A stretch of 64,000 nucleotides of DNA, taken from assembly GCF_963677305.1 (NCBI RefSeq), contig NZ_OY781925.1, positions 681,501 to 745,500 on the forward strand, given 5' to 3'. The stretch comes from an uncultured Holophaga sp. Lineage in GTDB: Bacteria > Acidobacteriota > Holophagae > Holophagales > Holophagaceae. The notes beneath the pieces are model-generated. The model saw only the letters and a list, made by a program, of their open reading frames with translations. It was not told the origin of the DNA and ran no database searches. Within the stretch, counting starts at the first letter, position 1; every line of letters begins with the position of its first letter. Positions 44,969 through 54,518 of this stretch are shown here, in pieces. A program made the translations under genes and the position numbers.

Positions 44969-47900
44969 ATGAACAAGCTCCTGGCCTGGACCACCCCGAG
45001 GTGCGCCCGGTTCCTGCTGAGTGTCCGGAGTCTGCTGAAACTTCGGCGCTTGGTGGCCCTGCCTGTGGTGCTGCTGATGATCTGGCAGCTGGTGCAGGTG
45101 TCACTGGCGGCGGCGATGCCTGCCCTCACTCGATCGCATGTTGCAGTTCAGGTGCTTGGGCAGGCGGCCACGGATGCCGATGTGTCGGGTCAGTATCTGG
45201 TGTCCGGGGATGGGTACGGGCGCAAAATGGTGTTTTACCAGCGCGGTACAACGGTGACTGGCACCTATACCTTCAACGGAAGCACCAGTTCATTCAGTGG
45301 AACGGTGAGCGGTTATACGTTGACGGGGACCTTTATCTATAGCGGGACTCGGAACTTCTCGGCCACCTACGCAGCGGATGGGCAGAGCTTTTCGGGTTCG
45401 GATTCATGGGGGAGTTTTACCGGTGTGAAGCAATCGACAGGGGTGATCCGGGTAGTCCCGAGCCAAGCTGTCCTGAAGCTCGGAGAAACCCTCAGCATTG
45501 ATGGGTTGGTGGGCGGCGTGCCGGACAAAAGTATTGCTTGGAGTGCGACTGGCGGGAGTGTGGATGGGAGTGGCTTGTTCACGGCTCCTGCGACGGCTGG
45601 GGTCTATACCGTGACGGCTGCGAGTACCGTCCAGCCAGAAGTGAAGGTGACAAACGTGATCCAGGTGACCGGTGATGGAAATATGGATGCATCGGGTTCA
45701 TACGTGGTGTCTGGAGATGGTTATGGCCGCAAGATGGTGTTATATCAGCGTGGGACAACGGTAACGGGTACCTATACCTTCAACGGGAGCACCAGCGCGT
45801 TCAACGGTACGGTGAATGGGTACACGCTGACGGGGACCTTTACCTATAGCGGGACCCGGAATTTCTCGGCCACCTTTGCAGCGGATGGGCAGAGCTTTTC
45901 GGGTTCGGATTCCTGGGGGAGTTTCACAGCCACCAAAGAAGCTGTGGTGAGTGTCCAGATCCAGCCAGTCGGTGTAAGAAGTCTTGACCTGTCTGAATTA
46001 TATCCATTTTATGCTTCAGTGGCTGGTAGTTATGACAGGTCGGTCTCCTGGTCGACCACGGGTGGAACTGTTGCGGACGGTCTCTTCACTGCGCCAGGCA
46101 CGCCTGGGAAGTACACCCTCACGGCTGTCGCCCAGGCTGATTCCAGTGCGACCGATCAGACGGATGTCTACGTCGGCACCTGGAAGGAATCCTTCGACAA
46201 GTGGAGCTTCGAGGAAGGCAAGGGGCTGTCTGCCGCGGACTCGAACGGTCGTGGCTGGACTGGCATCCTTGCTAACGGACCCACCTGGACAAATGGGAAG
46301 GTCGGCAAGGCTCTTTATTTCGATGGTAAAAACTCTGCTGTGGGGCTCCCCTATGTGCTTCCCTTGTCCAGTGCTTTCACCCTTTCTGCCTGGGTCAAAC
46401 TGGATGAGGTGGGAACTGGCCACGTGAACACCATTCTGGGTGCGGGGCATGCCGAGTGTCTTCGTGCGCTGCACTGTTGTGTGAACGCTCAGGATAAGCC
46501 CTACTTCGGGTTCTATTGTCAGGACCTGACAGGCTCTAAGTCGCTGGCTGCTGGAGTGTGGACCCATCTGGTCTTCACCTTCGACGGCACCACCAAGCGG
46601 ATCTATGTGAACGGGGTCCTGGATTCCTCCCAGACTTCAGGTGCCCTGACGGTTACGGATGCAAATGCCTTGATCGGCAATTATCCATTCTCGACTGGGC
46701 TTGGATTCAAGGGAGTCATTGATGAAGTTGCAATCTATAACCGTGCGCTGGTGGATTGTGAGGTGGCTGCCCTCTATGCCTCCACGGTCAACGTGACCAT
46801 GAGCCCACACACGGCCACGCTAGCTGTTGGGCAAAGCCAAGCCTTTGCCGTGAATGTGGTGGGTTCCACCAATGCTGCTGTGACCTGGGAGCTTCCTGAC
46901 GCATCCAGCGGGACGATCACGGCCGAGGGTGTCTATACGGCCCCCATTACAGTCCCCGCGGCTGGGGCAAGCTATCGGGTTGTGGCCCGGAGCGTTGCAG
47001 ATAGCACTCAGACGGATACGGTCAAGGTTGTAGTCAAGCCGTACGTTCGCATCATTCCTGCCACCCTCACTCTGGCTGCTAACGGAACCTATCCCTTCCA
47101 GGTCGAGGTGACGGGCTTGTCGAACAGCGCCGTGGTGTGGACAGCGAGTGCTGGGGCCTTTGAAGGGAATCGCTACACGGCACCCTCAAGTCCCGGCACT
47201 TACCAGATCACAGCTACCAGCCAGGCCGATTCCACCAAGAGCGCAACGATGAGCGTCGTGGTGGGGGGAGCCAGCATGGTCAACAACGGTGGTTTGGTCG
47301 GATATTGGACCTTTGATAATAGTGGTGTAGATAGGAGCGGCAATGGTCATACAGCCACGCTGGTGGATGGTGCCATCTATGCCGCAGGTCTCAACAGCCG
47401 GGCCCTCCGCCTGGATGGGCTGAAAAGTGCCGCCAAGATCAATTATGTAAATTGTTTCAATTCATCTTTTACGGTGTCTGCGTGGGTAAAGCTGGATGCG
47501 GTCAACCGCGGTATCGACAATGCCATTCTGGGACACGGTGTGGCGAGTCCCAATCAAGGGCTTCACATCGGGGAACGCAATGGAAAAGCCTATTTTGGAT
47601 TTTATTCCAATGATGTGGCTGGGAAGTCGGATCTCACGGCAAATAAATGGACTTTGGTTACTTGTGTATATGATGGAGTTCACAAGCTGATCTATATCAA
47701 TGGAGTCTTGGATGCTACTCAGGCCTCTGGGGCCTATCGGGGGCAGATGCCGAGTGCTGAAATTGGGTCCTACCCATGGCCTAATTACATGAGCAAGGGA
47801 TCCGTGAGTACCTGTCTCGGACTCATCGATGAGGTCCGGATTTACAACCGCGCCCTCAGTGCTGCTGATGTGGGTGCCCTATACTCAGGGGTGCCGTCCC

Positions 47901-50900
47901 TTGCGATCGAGCCCCGCAATGCCGTGATCTCCACGGAGCAAACCCAAGGCTTCACGGCTGGCGTCACGGGGAGCGCGAATACGGCCGTGACTTGGTCGCT
48001 TCCCAAGGCTGCTTCGGGGGATCTGACTGCTGATGGGGTCTACACCCCACCCGCCAGCATCCCCTACCAGGGTGTGCAATACGCCGTAAAGGCGGTGAGC
48101 CAGGCGCTTCCTTCCGTTTCGGACACGGTCCAGATCACGGTCAAGAACCCTGTCGATATCTCCCCTAAGGCGGTAAATGTCCCCGCCGGGGGGCAGATCC
48201 AGTTCAGTGCGGAAGTGACTGGGCTTGCCTCCACGGATGTGAGCTGGTCCGCCTCCAGTGGCTCCATCTCCTCCAGTGGCCTCTTTTCGGCCTCCACCAC
48301 CAGTGGGTCGGTCACGGTAACGGCGACCAGCGCAGTGGATGCCACCAAGCTTGCGACCGCGACGGTCACGGTGACCAAGGGGGCGCTGCTGCCCGACCTT
48401 TGGCTATCCTTTGAGGAGGGAACTGGCACTTCCACGGCGGATGCGGCTGGCAGCTCCGTGGTGGGTAAGCTCTCCAGTTCGGTGAACTGGGTGACGGGTA
48501 AGAGCGGTGAGGGCGTGGAGTGCCCGGTGGCCGCTGCCACCATCCTGCTGTCTCCGGTGGTCAAGCTGGGGACTCAGTGGACGGTGGCCTCGTGGTTCCA
48601 GTACCCCTTCCCGGGCACGGGTTATCGTCACACCCTGAGCCGGGGCAACGGGGGCGATCACCAGATTGAGGTCTGGGACGATCAGGTCAGCCTGGGCTGC
48701 TATGACAACGTCACCGGAAGCGGCTTCCACGCCTGCGGCTTCAAGATGGATACCCTCTCCGCCGGCTGGCACCACGTCGCAGCGGTGGGACAGGGGGGGA
48801 AGACCCAGTTCTACATCGATGGCGTGGCGGTTGGTTCGATTGTGCCTTGGCAGTCGACTTCTGACGTCTATTGCGTCGGCAACTACCAGGGAGGGCGTGA
48901 GCACTTTGGTATTATCGATGAGTTCAAGATCTTCCATCGGCCCCTTGGGGCCGCCGAGGTGGCCAGCTTGGCTTCGGGGATCAGGATCCAGGTGAGCCCT
49001 GGGGCGATCACCCTGGCGCCTGGCGGTACCCAGGCCTTCGCGGCTGCTGTCACCGGGGCCACCAACCCCAAGGTGACCTGGGAGCTGCCCGATGCCGGGA
49101 GTGGCAGCATCTCGGCTGCGGGTGTCTACAGGGCACCCAACAACTGTGCCTACGATGGACAGCGCTTCCGGGTGCTGGCAAGAAGCGTCCAGGATCCCCT
49201 CCAGGTGGGCCTGGCCTGGGTTACGGTGAGTGCGGGTGCAGCCAAGGCTCCCCTGGCCCACTTCCCCTTCTTGGAGGGGGTGGGGAATGCCACCCAGGAC
49301 GTCTCGGGCCATGGCTATCAGGGGGTTCTGGTGCACGACCCCGCATGGGTGGATGGCAAGGTGGGCAAGGCGTTGCGGTTCAGCGGCAGCGAGTACGTGC
49401 AGGTGTCGGCCTTCCCCAACCTGCCCTTTGTCCTGACGGCAGCCGCCTGGATTTATCCCACCGGTCCGGGGAGCCAGGCGACGGAAGGCGGGGTAATCCT
49501 GGGCCGGGAGAACGAGTTTCTGCTCGCCCGCTTCGCTGATGGAAGCATCCGCTACGCGCTACGGAATTCATCACCTGGTTGGAAATTTGTCAATACGGGC
49601 TGCGCTGCGCCCCTGAACCAGTGGACCCATCTTGCGCTGACCTATGACGCATCGACGGGGGTGGTGTGCCTGTGGGCCAATGGTGCCCAGGTCTACACCT
49701 TTACGGGGGCTGGGACCATTGCCTCCAGTGCGCCTGCGGGCGAAGGGCTCCGGATTGGCAGCCGCCAAGCTAATGGCAGCTACTTCCAGGGTGTCATCGA
49801 TGAGGTCCGACTCTACGATCGGGTGCTCACGGACGACGAAGTATCCGCCTTGTATGCTCTTGCGGGCATGGAGGTCTATCCGCTGGAGGCCGGAGTGGCC
49901 CCAGGCAAGAAGGTCGCCTTCAGCGCGGTGATCCCTGACCTCGCGGATCAGAGGGTCACCTGGGAGTTGCCGAGCGCCGCAAGTGGAAGCATCGAGGCCG
50001 ATGGCACCTACACTGCGCCCTCGGGCGGGGAGCGCAGCTACCAGGTGGTGGCGCGCAGCGTGGCCGATGTGACCCGCACGGCCTCCGCCACAGTGCATAT
50101 CCGGAACACCGGAACGAGCGACGAGGCGCTGGTGGGCTATTGGCCCTTCAACGAGAGCACGGGGACGATGGTTGCGGATGCCTCCCTGACCGACAACCCC
50201 GGCAAGCTTATCGACGGTGCCGCGGCGTGGACAGGCGGGGTCCTGGGCAATGCCCTGCTCTTTGATGGGGCCAACGGCCGAGTTGACATCCCGGATAGGG
50301 CCGCCCTGAACCCCCAGAGCCTCTCCCTCTCCCTGTGGCTTCGCCTGGATCGGGATCCCGCCTTCGATACGAGCTCCAACAGTTGGCGGAGCATCCTGCA
50401 CAAGGGAGAGTTCGTGGGTGGGAGCACCGGTTACGCCGTGTATCTGGAAAAGAACCGCAGCATCGGGTTCGACACGGGCACCGGGTCTGCTGATCGCTGG
50501 TGGCCCAATGGGCTCACCCTGTCCATCGGGGAATGGACCCACCTGGTCCTGGCCTTTGATGCGGAGACGGGCTTGAAGACGGCCTACCAGGATGGGGTCC
50601 TGAAGGACTCCAAGCGGGTGGTTGCCAAAGCCTTGCAGGCCAACAGTGCTGACCTGTACCTCAACAATCCCTCGGCCTACCTGCCGACCGGGGGCTACGG
50701 GAATTTCCCCGGGGCTTTCGATGAACTGAGGGTCTACAACCGGGCCCTCACCCAGTCCGATGTCAGTGCCCTGCGGGGGCGAGTGGCCACGGTGAGGATT
50801 TCCCCCGAGAGTGCCAGTCTGGTGCTTGGACAGTCCCAGCAGTTCTCCGCGACGGTGACGGGCTCCAAGGATGGCTCCGTGACCTGGAGTGTCTTGGATG

Positions 50901-53900
50901 TGGGCTCCATCACCAGCGAAGGGCTCTTTACGGCCCCGGCCAGCATCAGTGTCCAAGGCCTCAAGACCCGGGTCCAGGCCCTGAATGCGAGCAGTGGGGC
51001 AAGGGATGTGGTCTACGTGACCCTCAAGCGGCCTATCCAGGTGAGCCCTTCGGCGGTATCCGTGCCCGCGGGCGGGCAGGTGGCCTTCTCGGCCGAGGTG
51101 AGTGGCTTGGCCGATACCGGGGTGGTGTGGACCACCACGGGAGGCGCCATAGATAGCCGTGGCATTCTGACGGCGCCAGCCACTGCGGGCTCTGTGACCG
51201 TGACGGCGACCAGTGCGGTGGATCCCACCCAGAGCTCCACGGCGCTGGTCACTGTGAGCCCCGCCTCCGTCCTGAATTGCTTGGGGGCCAACTTCCGCTT
51301 CCAGGAGGGGAGTGGACTGCAGACGGCGGACACTTCAGGCCATGGATACATCGGGACGCTTTCGAACACAGTGGCCTGGGTGACGGGCAGATCGGGTTAT
51401 GGGCTCCAGTTCGGGAGCAGCGCTTCGACCCTGCTGCTCAGTCCGGCGGTGGAGCTGGGGGTGGCCTGGACCCTCTCTGCATGGTTCCAATACCCCCTGT
51501 CCCATACGGGGACCTACCACACCCTGGCCAGGGGCCTGGACCTGGACCATCAGATCCTGATCAATACGGATGAAGTGTCTCTTGGCTGTTTTGACAACAG
51601 TGCCGGCAAGTTCCGGGACAGCGGTTTCAAAGTGAGCACCCTGGGGGCCGGTTGGCACCAGGTGACGGCCGTTGGCATTGCCGGCACCACTCAGTTCTAT
51701 ATGGACGGACAGGCAGTGGGCAGCCTCGTCCCCTGGCAGTCGACTTCGAATGTCTACTCCCTGGGCAACTACCAGAATGGCGGGCAGGCCTTCGGTGCCA
51801 TCGATGAGGTGAGGATCTACCAGCGCGCCCTTGGACCCGCGGAGATCGCCAGTCAATTCGCTTTGGCCGTCAATGTGACGGCCACACCGGCGGCGCCCAC
51901 CCTGATCCTGGGGGAGAGCCAGGCTTTTGCGGCCCAAGTGACCGGGACGGCGGATCAAGGGGTGACATGGTCCGTTCAGGAGTACGCTGGCGGAACGATC
52001 ACCAGTGATGGGGTCTATACGGCGCCTGCGACGATTCCTGCCGAGGGCACGGTCTACCATGTGCTGGCCCGGAGTCATGCTGACTCCAGCAAGGTGGTCA
52101 GCATTCCCGTGACGGTGCGCTCTCCCATTGTGGTGAGCCCTGGATTCATCAGTGTCTTACAGGGGACAAGCACCACCTTCAAGGCGACGACCACCAACCT
52201 GGCTTCCACAGCCGTCACCTGGTCGGTGAGTGGGGGGACCATGGGTGCCTCAACGGGTGTCTTTGTGGCGCCCGCCCAGGCGGGTTATTACACCGTGACC
52301 GCCACCAGTGTCTCCGATGCCACCAAGACCGGGACCGCCCTGGTCTGTGTGCCTGCTGCCATCTCAGTGGTACCCGCCCAATCCACCGTCATCACCGGAG
52401 GACTGGTGCAGTATGTTGCCACGGTGACGGGGGCCACCGGCGGGGTGAGCTGGTCGCTCTGGGAGCCCCAGGGCGGCAGCATCTCGAACAGCGGGCTCTT
52501 CAAGGCATCCAAGACGCCTGGCACCTATCACATCTCTGCGATGACCCAGGCGGCGCCCCAGGTGGCGACGACGGCGACGGTCAACGTGGTGCGAGACGCC
52601 TTCTATCAGGTGGATCCCGAGTATGTGCAGGTCAAGCCCGGTGCTACGGTCGCCTTCCGGGTGCTGGGGGCTGATCTTTCAGAGGCCTCCATTTCCTGGA
52701 GCGCCTCCGGGGGCAGCGTGAGCTCGGCGGGCGTCTATACGGCACCCCTGAGCGCCGGAAGCTATACCGTGATGGCCACCGTGGCGACCGATCAGGTCCA
52801 GGTGGTGGCCGCCAAGGTTCTGGTGGCCTCCGACTCGCCGGTGGACTCGGTGACAGTCACGCCCTCGGATCTGACCCTGACCCCCGGAGGGACGGCCAGC
52901 TTCACGGCCGCTGTGAATGGCGGCACCACCGGGACCGTGACTTGGTCCTGCGTGGGGGGCAGCATTAATGGCTCCACCGGAGCCTACACCGCCCCCAGCA
53001 CGCCTGGGACCTACACGGTCAAGGCCACCAGCACCGAGGACAGCAGCGCCTACGGAACCGCCACGGTAAGCGTCAAGAGCGCAAGCGGGACCGATCAGGC
53101 CTTCACCTACGATGGGAATGGCAACATGACCAGTGATGGCACTCGGAGTTTTGAGTGGGATGCGGAAAACAGACTCGTTGCCGTCGTCATCACCGCCACC
53201 GGGCACCGTTCCGAGTTCGGCTACGACGGCTTAGGCAGACGGGTCATGATCCGCGAACTGGATGTCGTCGCCACCGTCCTTACCGAGACCTCCAACAAGA
53301 AATACCTCTGGGATGGCGTGGAGATCGCGGAAGAGCGCGATACCACGGGTGCCATCGTCACCAAGCGCTTCTACAGCCAGGGGTTTGTGGATAGTGATGG
53401 GACGCTGCTGTATTACACGAGGGATCACCTGGGATCTATCCGAGAGCTGACAGACGGCAGTCAAACCATTCGAGCCAGATACGACTATGACCCCTATGGA
53501 CGCATGACCAAGATCCAGGGCGACAGGGATAGCGTATTCACGTATACGGGGCATTTCTGGCATGGGCAGAGCGGGCTGAATCTGGCGATGTTCCGTGCTT
53601 ATGATCCAAATTTGGGGCGATGGATTAGTCGTGACCCGATTGAAGATATTAAGGGTCTTTCCTTACGTTACTTGATTGATATTTTAAACCTATATACCTA
53701 TGTTGCGGGAAGAGTTGTCAATCTTACGGATCGAACGGGGCTATCATGTGGTGAGCAGCCAGCGAGTTGTCCTCTTAATGATAAGCCTAATCCTAATCCA
53801 AATAATGATTCAAATCCGAGCAATGCTCAATTGGCGCAATGTCTAGCTAAGGCGGTAGCGACGTACGTGTCGTGTGTGCGGAAGTCTCGTAGTGTGATAC

Positions 53901-53986
53901 CATACATGACTGCTTATAATTTGGGTAAATGTGAAACCACTAGAACAAAAGAAATATGCGAGTGTCATTCGAAATATGATGATTAA
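44969..53986 (+). CDS. Giant secreted LamG/Ig-like protein ending in RHS core and variable tip
   Basis: About 3005 residues. A hydrophobic N-terminal segment ('LVALPVVLLMIWQLVQVSLAAA') is followed by two copies of an ~86-residue beta-rich repeat, then six LamG (concanavalin-like) domains near residues 410-607, 777-974, 1142-1334, 1428-1631, 1719-1938 and 2102-2298, alternating with bacterial Ig-like domains ('VSVPAGGQVAFSAEVSGLADTGVVW...TVTATSAVD'), and a run of Ig-like domains to ~2708. Residues ~2709-2928 are an RHS core ('FTYDGNGNMTSDGTRSFEWDAENRLVAV', 'YYTRDHLGSIRELTDG', 'YDPNLGRWISRDPIED'). The last ~80 residues are Asn/Pro- and Cys-rich and AT-rich in DNA: a candidate toxin tip. Start ATG 44969 is chosen (TTG 44894 possible); no good ribosome site is visible. 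Confidence 0.85.
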   Translation: MNKLLAWTTPRCARFLLSVRSLLKLRRLVALPVVLLMIWQLVQVSLAAAMPALTRSHVAVQVLGQAATDADVSGQYLVSGDGYGRKMVFYQRGTTVTGTYTFNGSTSSFSGTVSGYTLTGTFIYSGTRNFSATYAADGQSFSGSDSWGSFTGVKQSTGVIRVVPSQAVLKLGETLSIDGLVGGVPDKSIAWSATGGSVDGSGLFTAPATAGVYTVTAASTVQPEVKVTNVIQVTGDGNMDASGSYVVSGDGYGRKMVLYQRGTTVTGTYTFNGSTSAFNGTVNGYTLTGTFTYSGTRNFSATFAADGQSFSGSDSWGSFTATKEAVVSVQIQPVGVRSLDLSELYPFYASVAGSYDRSVSWSTTGGTVADGLFTAPGTPGKYTLTAVAQADSSATDQTDVYVGTWKESFDKWSFEEGKGLSAADSNGRGWTGILANGPTWTNGKVGKALYFDGKNSAVGLPYVLPLSSAFTLSAWVKLDEVGTGHVNTILGAGHAECLRALHCCVNAQDKPYFGFYCQDLTGSKSLAAGVWTHLVFTFDGTTKRIYVNGVLDSSQTSGALTVTDANALIGNYPFSTGLGFKGVIDEVAIYNRALVDCEVAALYASTVNVTMSPHTATLAVGQSQAFAVNVVGSTNAAVTWELPDASSGTITAEGVYTAPITVPAAGASYRVVARSVADSTQTDTVKVVVKPYVRIIPATLTLAANGTYPFQVEVTGLSNSAVVWTASAGAFEGNRYTAPSSPGTYQITATSQADSTKSATMSVVVGGASMVNNGGLVGYWTFDNSGVDRSGNGHTATLVDGAIYAAGLNSRALRLDGLKSAAKINYVNCFNSSFTVSAWVKLDAVNRGIDNAILGHGVASPNQGLHIGERNGKAYFGFYSNDVAGKSDLTANKWTLVTCVYDGVHKLIYINGVLDATQASGAYRGQMPSAEIGSYPWPNYMSKGSVSTCLGLIDEVRIYNRALSAADVGALYSGVPSLAIEPRNAVISTEQTQGFTAGVTGSANTAVTWSLPKAASGDLTADGVYTPPASIPYQGVQYAVKAVSQALPSVSDTVQITVKNPVDISPKAVNVPAGGQIQFSAEVTGLASTDVSWSASSGSISSSGLFSASTTSGSVTVTATSAVDATKLATATVTVTKGALLPDLWLSFEEGTGTSTADAAGSSVVGKLSSSVNWVTGKSGEGVECPVAAATILLSPVVKLGTQWTVASWFQYPFPGTGYRHTLSRGNGGDHQIEVWDDQVSLGCYDNVTGSGFHACGFKMDTLSAGWHHVAAVGQGGKTQFYIDGVAVGSIVPWQSTSDVYCVGNYQGGREHFGIIDEFKIFHRPLGAAEVASLASGIRIQVSPGAITLAPGGTQAFAAAVTGATNPKVTWELPDAGSGSISAAGVYRAPNNCAYDGQRFRVLARSVQDPLQVGLAWVTVSAGAAKAPLAHFPFLEGVGNATQDVSGHGYQGVLVHDPAWVDGKVGKALRFSGSEYVQVSAFPNLPFVLTAAAWIYPTGPGSQATEGGVILGRENEFLLARFADGSIRYALRNSSPGWKFVNTGCAAPLNQWTHLALTYDASTGVVCLWANGAQVYTFTGAGTIASSAPAGEGLRIGSRQANGSYFQGVIDEVRLYDRVLTDDEVSALYALAGMEVYPLEAGVAPGKKVAFSAVIPDLADQRVTWELPSAASGSIEADGTYTAPSGGERSYQVVARSVADVTRTASATVHIRNTGTSDEALVGYWPFNESTGTMVADASLTDNPGKLIDGAAAWTGGVLGNALLFDGANGRVDIPDRAALNPQSLSLSLWLRLDRDPAFDTSSNSWRSILHKGEFVGGSTGYAVYLEKNRSIGFDTGTGSADRWWPNGLTLSIGEWTHLVLAFDAETGLKTAYQDGVLKDSKRVVAKALQANSADLYLNNPSAYLPTGGYGNFPGAFDELRVYNRALTQSDVSALRGRVATVRISPESASLVLGQSQQFSATVTGSKDGSVTWSVLDVGSITSEGLFTAPASISVQGLKTRVQALNASSGARDVVYVTLKRPIQVSPSAVSVPAGGQVAFSAEVSGLADTGVVWTTTGGAIDSRGILTAPATAGSVTVTATSAVDPTQSSTALVTVSPASVLNCLGANFRFQEGSGLQTADTSGHGYIGTLSNTVAWVTGRSGYGLQFGSSASTLLLSPAVELGVAWTLSAWFQYPLSHTGTYHTLARGLDLDHQILINTDEVSLGCFDNSAGKFRDSGFKVSTLGAGWHQVTAVGIAGTTQFYMDGQAVGSLVPWQSTSNVYSLGNYQNGGQAFGAIDEVRIYQRALGPAEIASQFALAVNVTATPAAPTLILGESQAFAAQVTGTADQGVTWSVQEYAGGTITSDGVYTAPATIPAEGTVYHVLARSHADSSKVVSIPVTVRSPIVVSPGFISVLQGTSTTFKATTTNLASTAVTWSVSGGTMGASTGVFVAPAQAGYYTVTATSVSDATKTGTALVCVPAAISVVPAQSTVITGGLVQYVATVTGATGGVSWSLWEPQGGSISNSGLFKASKTPGTYHISAMTQAAPQVATTATVNVVRDAFYQVDPEYVQVKPGATVAFRVLGADLSEASISWSASGGSVSSAGVYTAPLSAGSYTVMATVATDQVQVVAAKVLVASDSPVDSVTVTPSDLTLTPGGTASFTAAVNGGTTGTVTWSCVGGSINGSTGAYTAPSTPGTYTVKATSTEDSSAYGTATVSVKSASGTDQAFTYDGNGNMTSDGTRSFEWDAENRLVAVVITATGHRSEFGYDGLGRRVMIRELDVVATVLTETSNKKYLWDGVEIAEERDTTGAIVTKRFYSQGFVDSDGTLLYYTRDHLGSIRELTDGSQTIRARYDYDPYGRMTKIQGDRDSVFTYTGHFWHGQSGLNLAMFRAYDPNLGRWISRDPIEDIKGLSLRYLIDILNLYTYVAGRVVNLTDRTGLSCGEQPASCPLNDKPNPNPNNDSNPSNAQLAQCLAKAVATYVSCVRKSRSVIPYMTAYNLGKCETTRTKEICECHSKYDD
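45172..45942 (+). repeat. Two-copy internal repeat in the giant gene
   Basis: Two ~258-base units (about 45172-45429 and 45685-45942) encode nearly the same ~86 residues ('YLVSGDGYGRKM.FYQRGTTV' and 'GTYTFNGSTS.F.GTV.GYTL' in both). They are separated by an Ig-like domain. DNA identity is high but many third positions differ, so the duplication is not recent. Confidence 0.8.
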
Positions 53987-54030
53987 GTTGACAATTGAAT
54001 TGTGATGAATCCGCCTGGAGGGTTTGGCTT

Positions 54031-54411
54031 ATGCTTAAGCTGTCAAATTTGATTTTGTGCATTATTTCGATCACGGTCGGCTTCGCTGCTGGTTGCTTGA
54101 TTGCTGTTCATTATTACGTCAACACGAAGCAGGCAATATGCCAATTGGAAGCTGATTCATACTCCACTGTTGCTACTTTGTCGAAACTGAGGGAAGGGCA
54201 CTTTGATAGCGTTATTCAAGCTAAAGAACTTGAGTTGGATCTGCATATACTTGCCCTGGGTGTCCTTGCGAGAGAGCGTGGTAAAATGGGCGATGAGGCT
54301 CGTCATTGTCTACGCCGAGTCGCTAGTTATCGCAGAAGCCAAAGCTATGTTCCTAATGATCCTAATGTTCGACGTGAGATTGAAGATGCTATGAAGTTGG
54401 CTACTCCATAG
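54031..54411 (+). CDS. Small membrane-anchored protein, candidate RHS immunity protein
   Basis: A 126-residue protein with one N-terminal membrane helix ('LSNLILCIISITVGFAAGCLIAVHYYV') and a soluble helical C-terminal part rich in Glu, Leu and Arg, ending 'RREIEDAMKLATP'. No family is recognised. It starts 45 bases after the stop of the giant RHS gene, on the same strand and with the same low GC as that gene's tip; ATG 54031 has GGAGG nine bases upstream. In RHS and other polymorphic toxin loci the gene in this position usually encodes immunity to the tip; a membrane-anchored form would fit a tip acting in the periplasm or membrane (inference). Confidence 0.65.
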   Translation: MLKLSNLILCIISITVGFAAGCLIAVHYYVNTKQAICQLEADSYSTVATLSKLREGHFDSVIQAKELELDLHILALGVLARERGKMGDEARHCLRRVASYRRSQSYVPNDPNVRREIEDAMKLATP

Positions 54412-54518
54412 ACCTCTGTCCCTCCCCAAACTCCAAACCCTCGATTCCTCCTGTCCGAGCTGCGACAGAGGGAACCGATGGGAAGCCTTTCCGTCGATTC
54501 TAGGCGTTCGGATCGCCG

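Noticed and set aside
49571..50956. 461-codon open frame on the - strand inside the giant gene
   Set aside because: Antisense frame of the LamG/Ig region; Gly/Pro/Arg-rich without motifs.
54447..54471. Terminator or double-strand origin after the Rep gene
   Set aside because: The hairpin is bulged, lacks a T-run and no nick-site word could be recognised, so no function is claimed.
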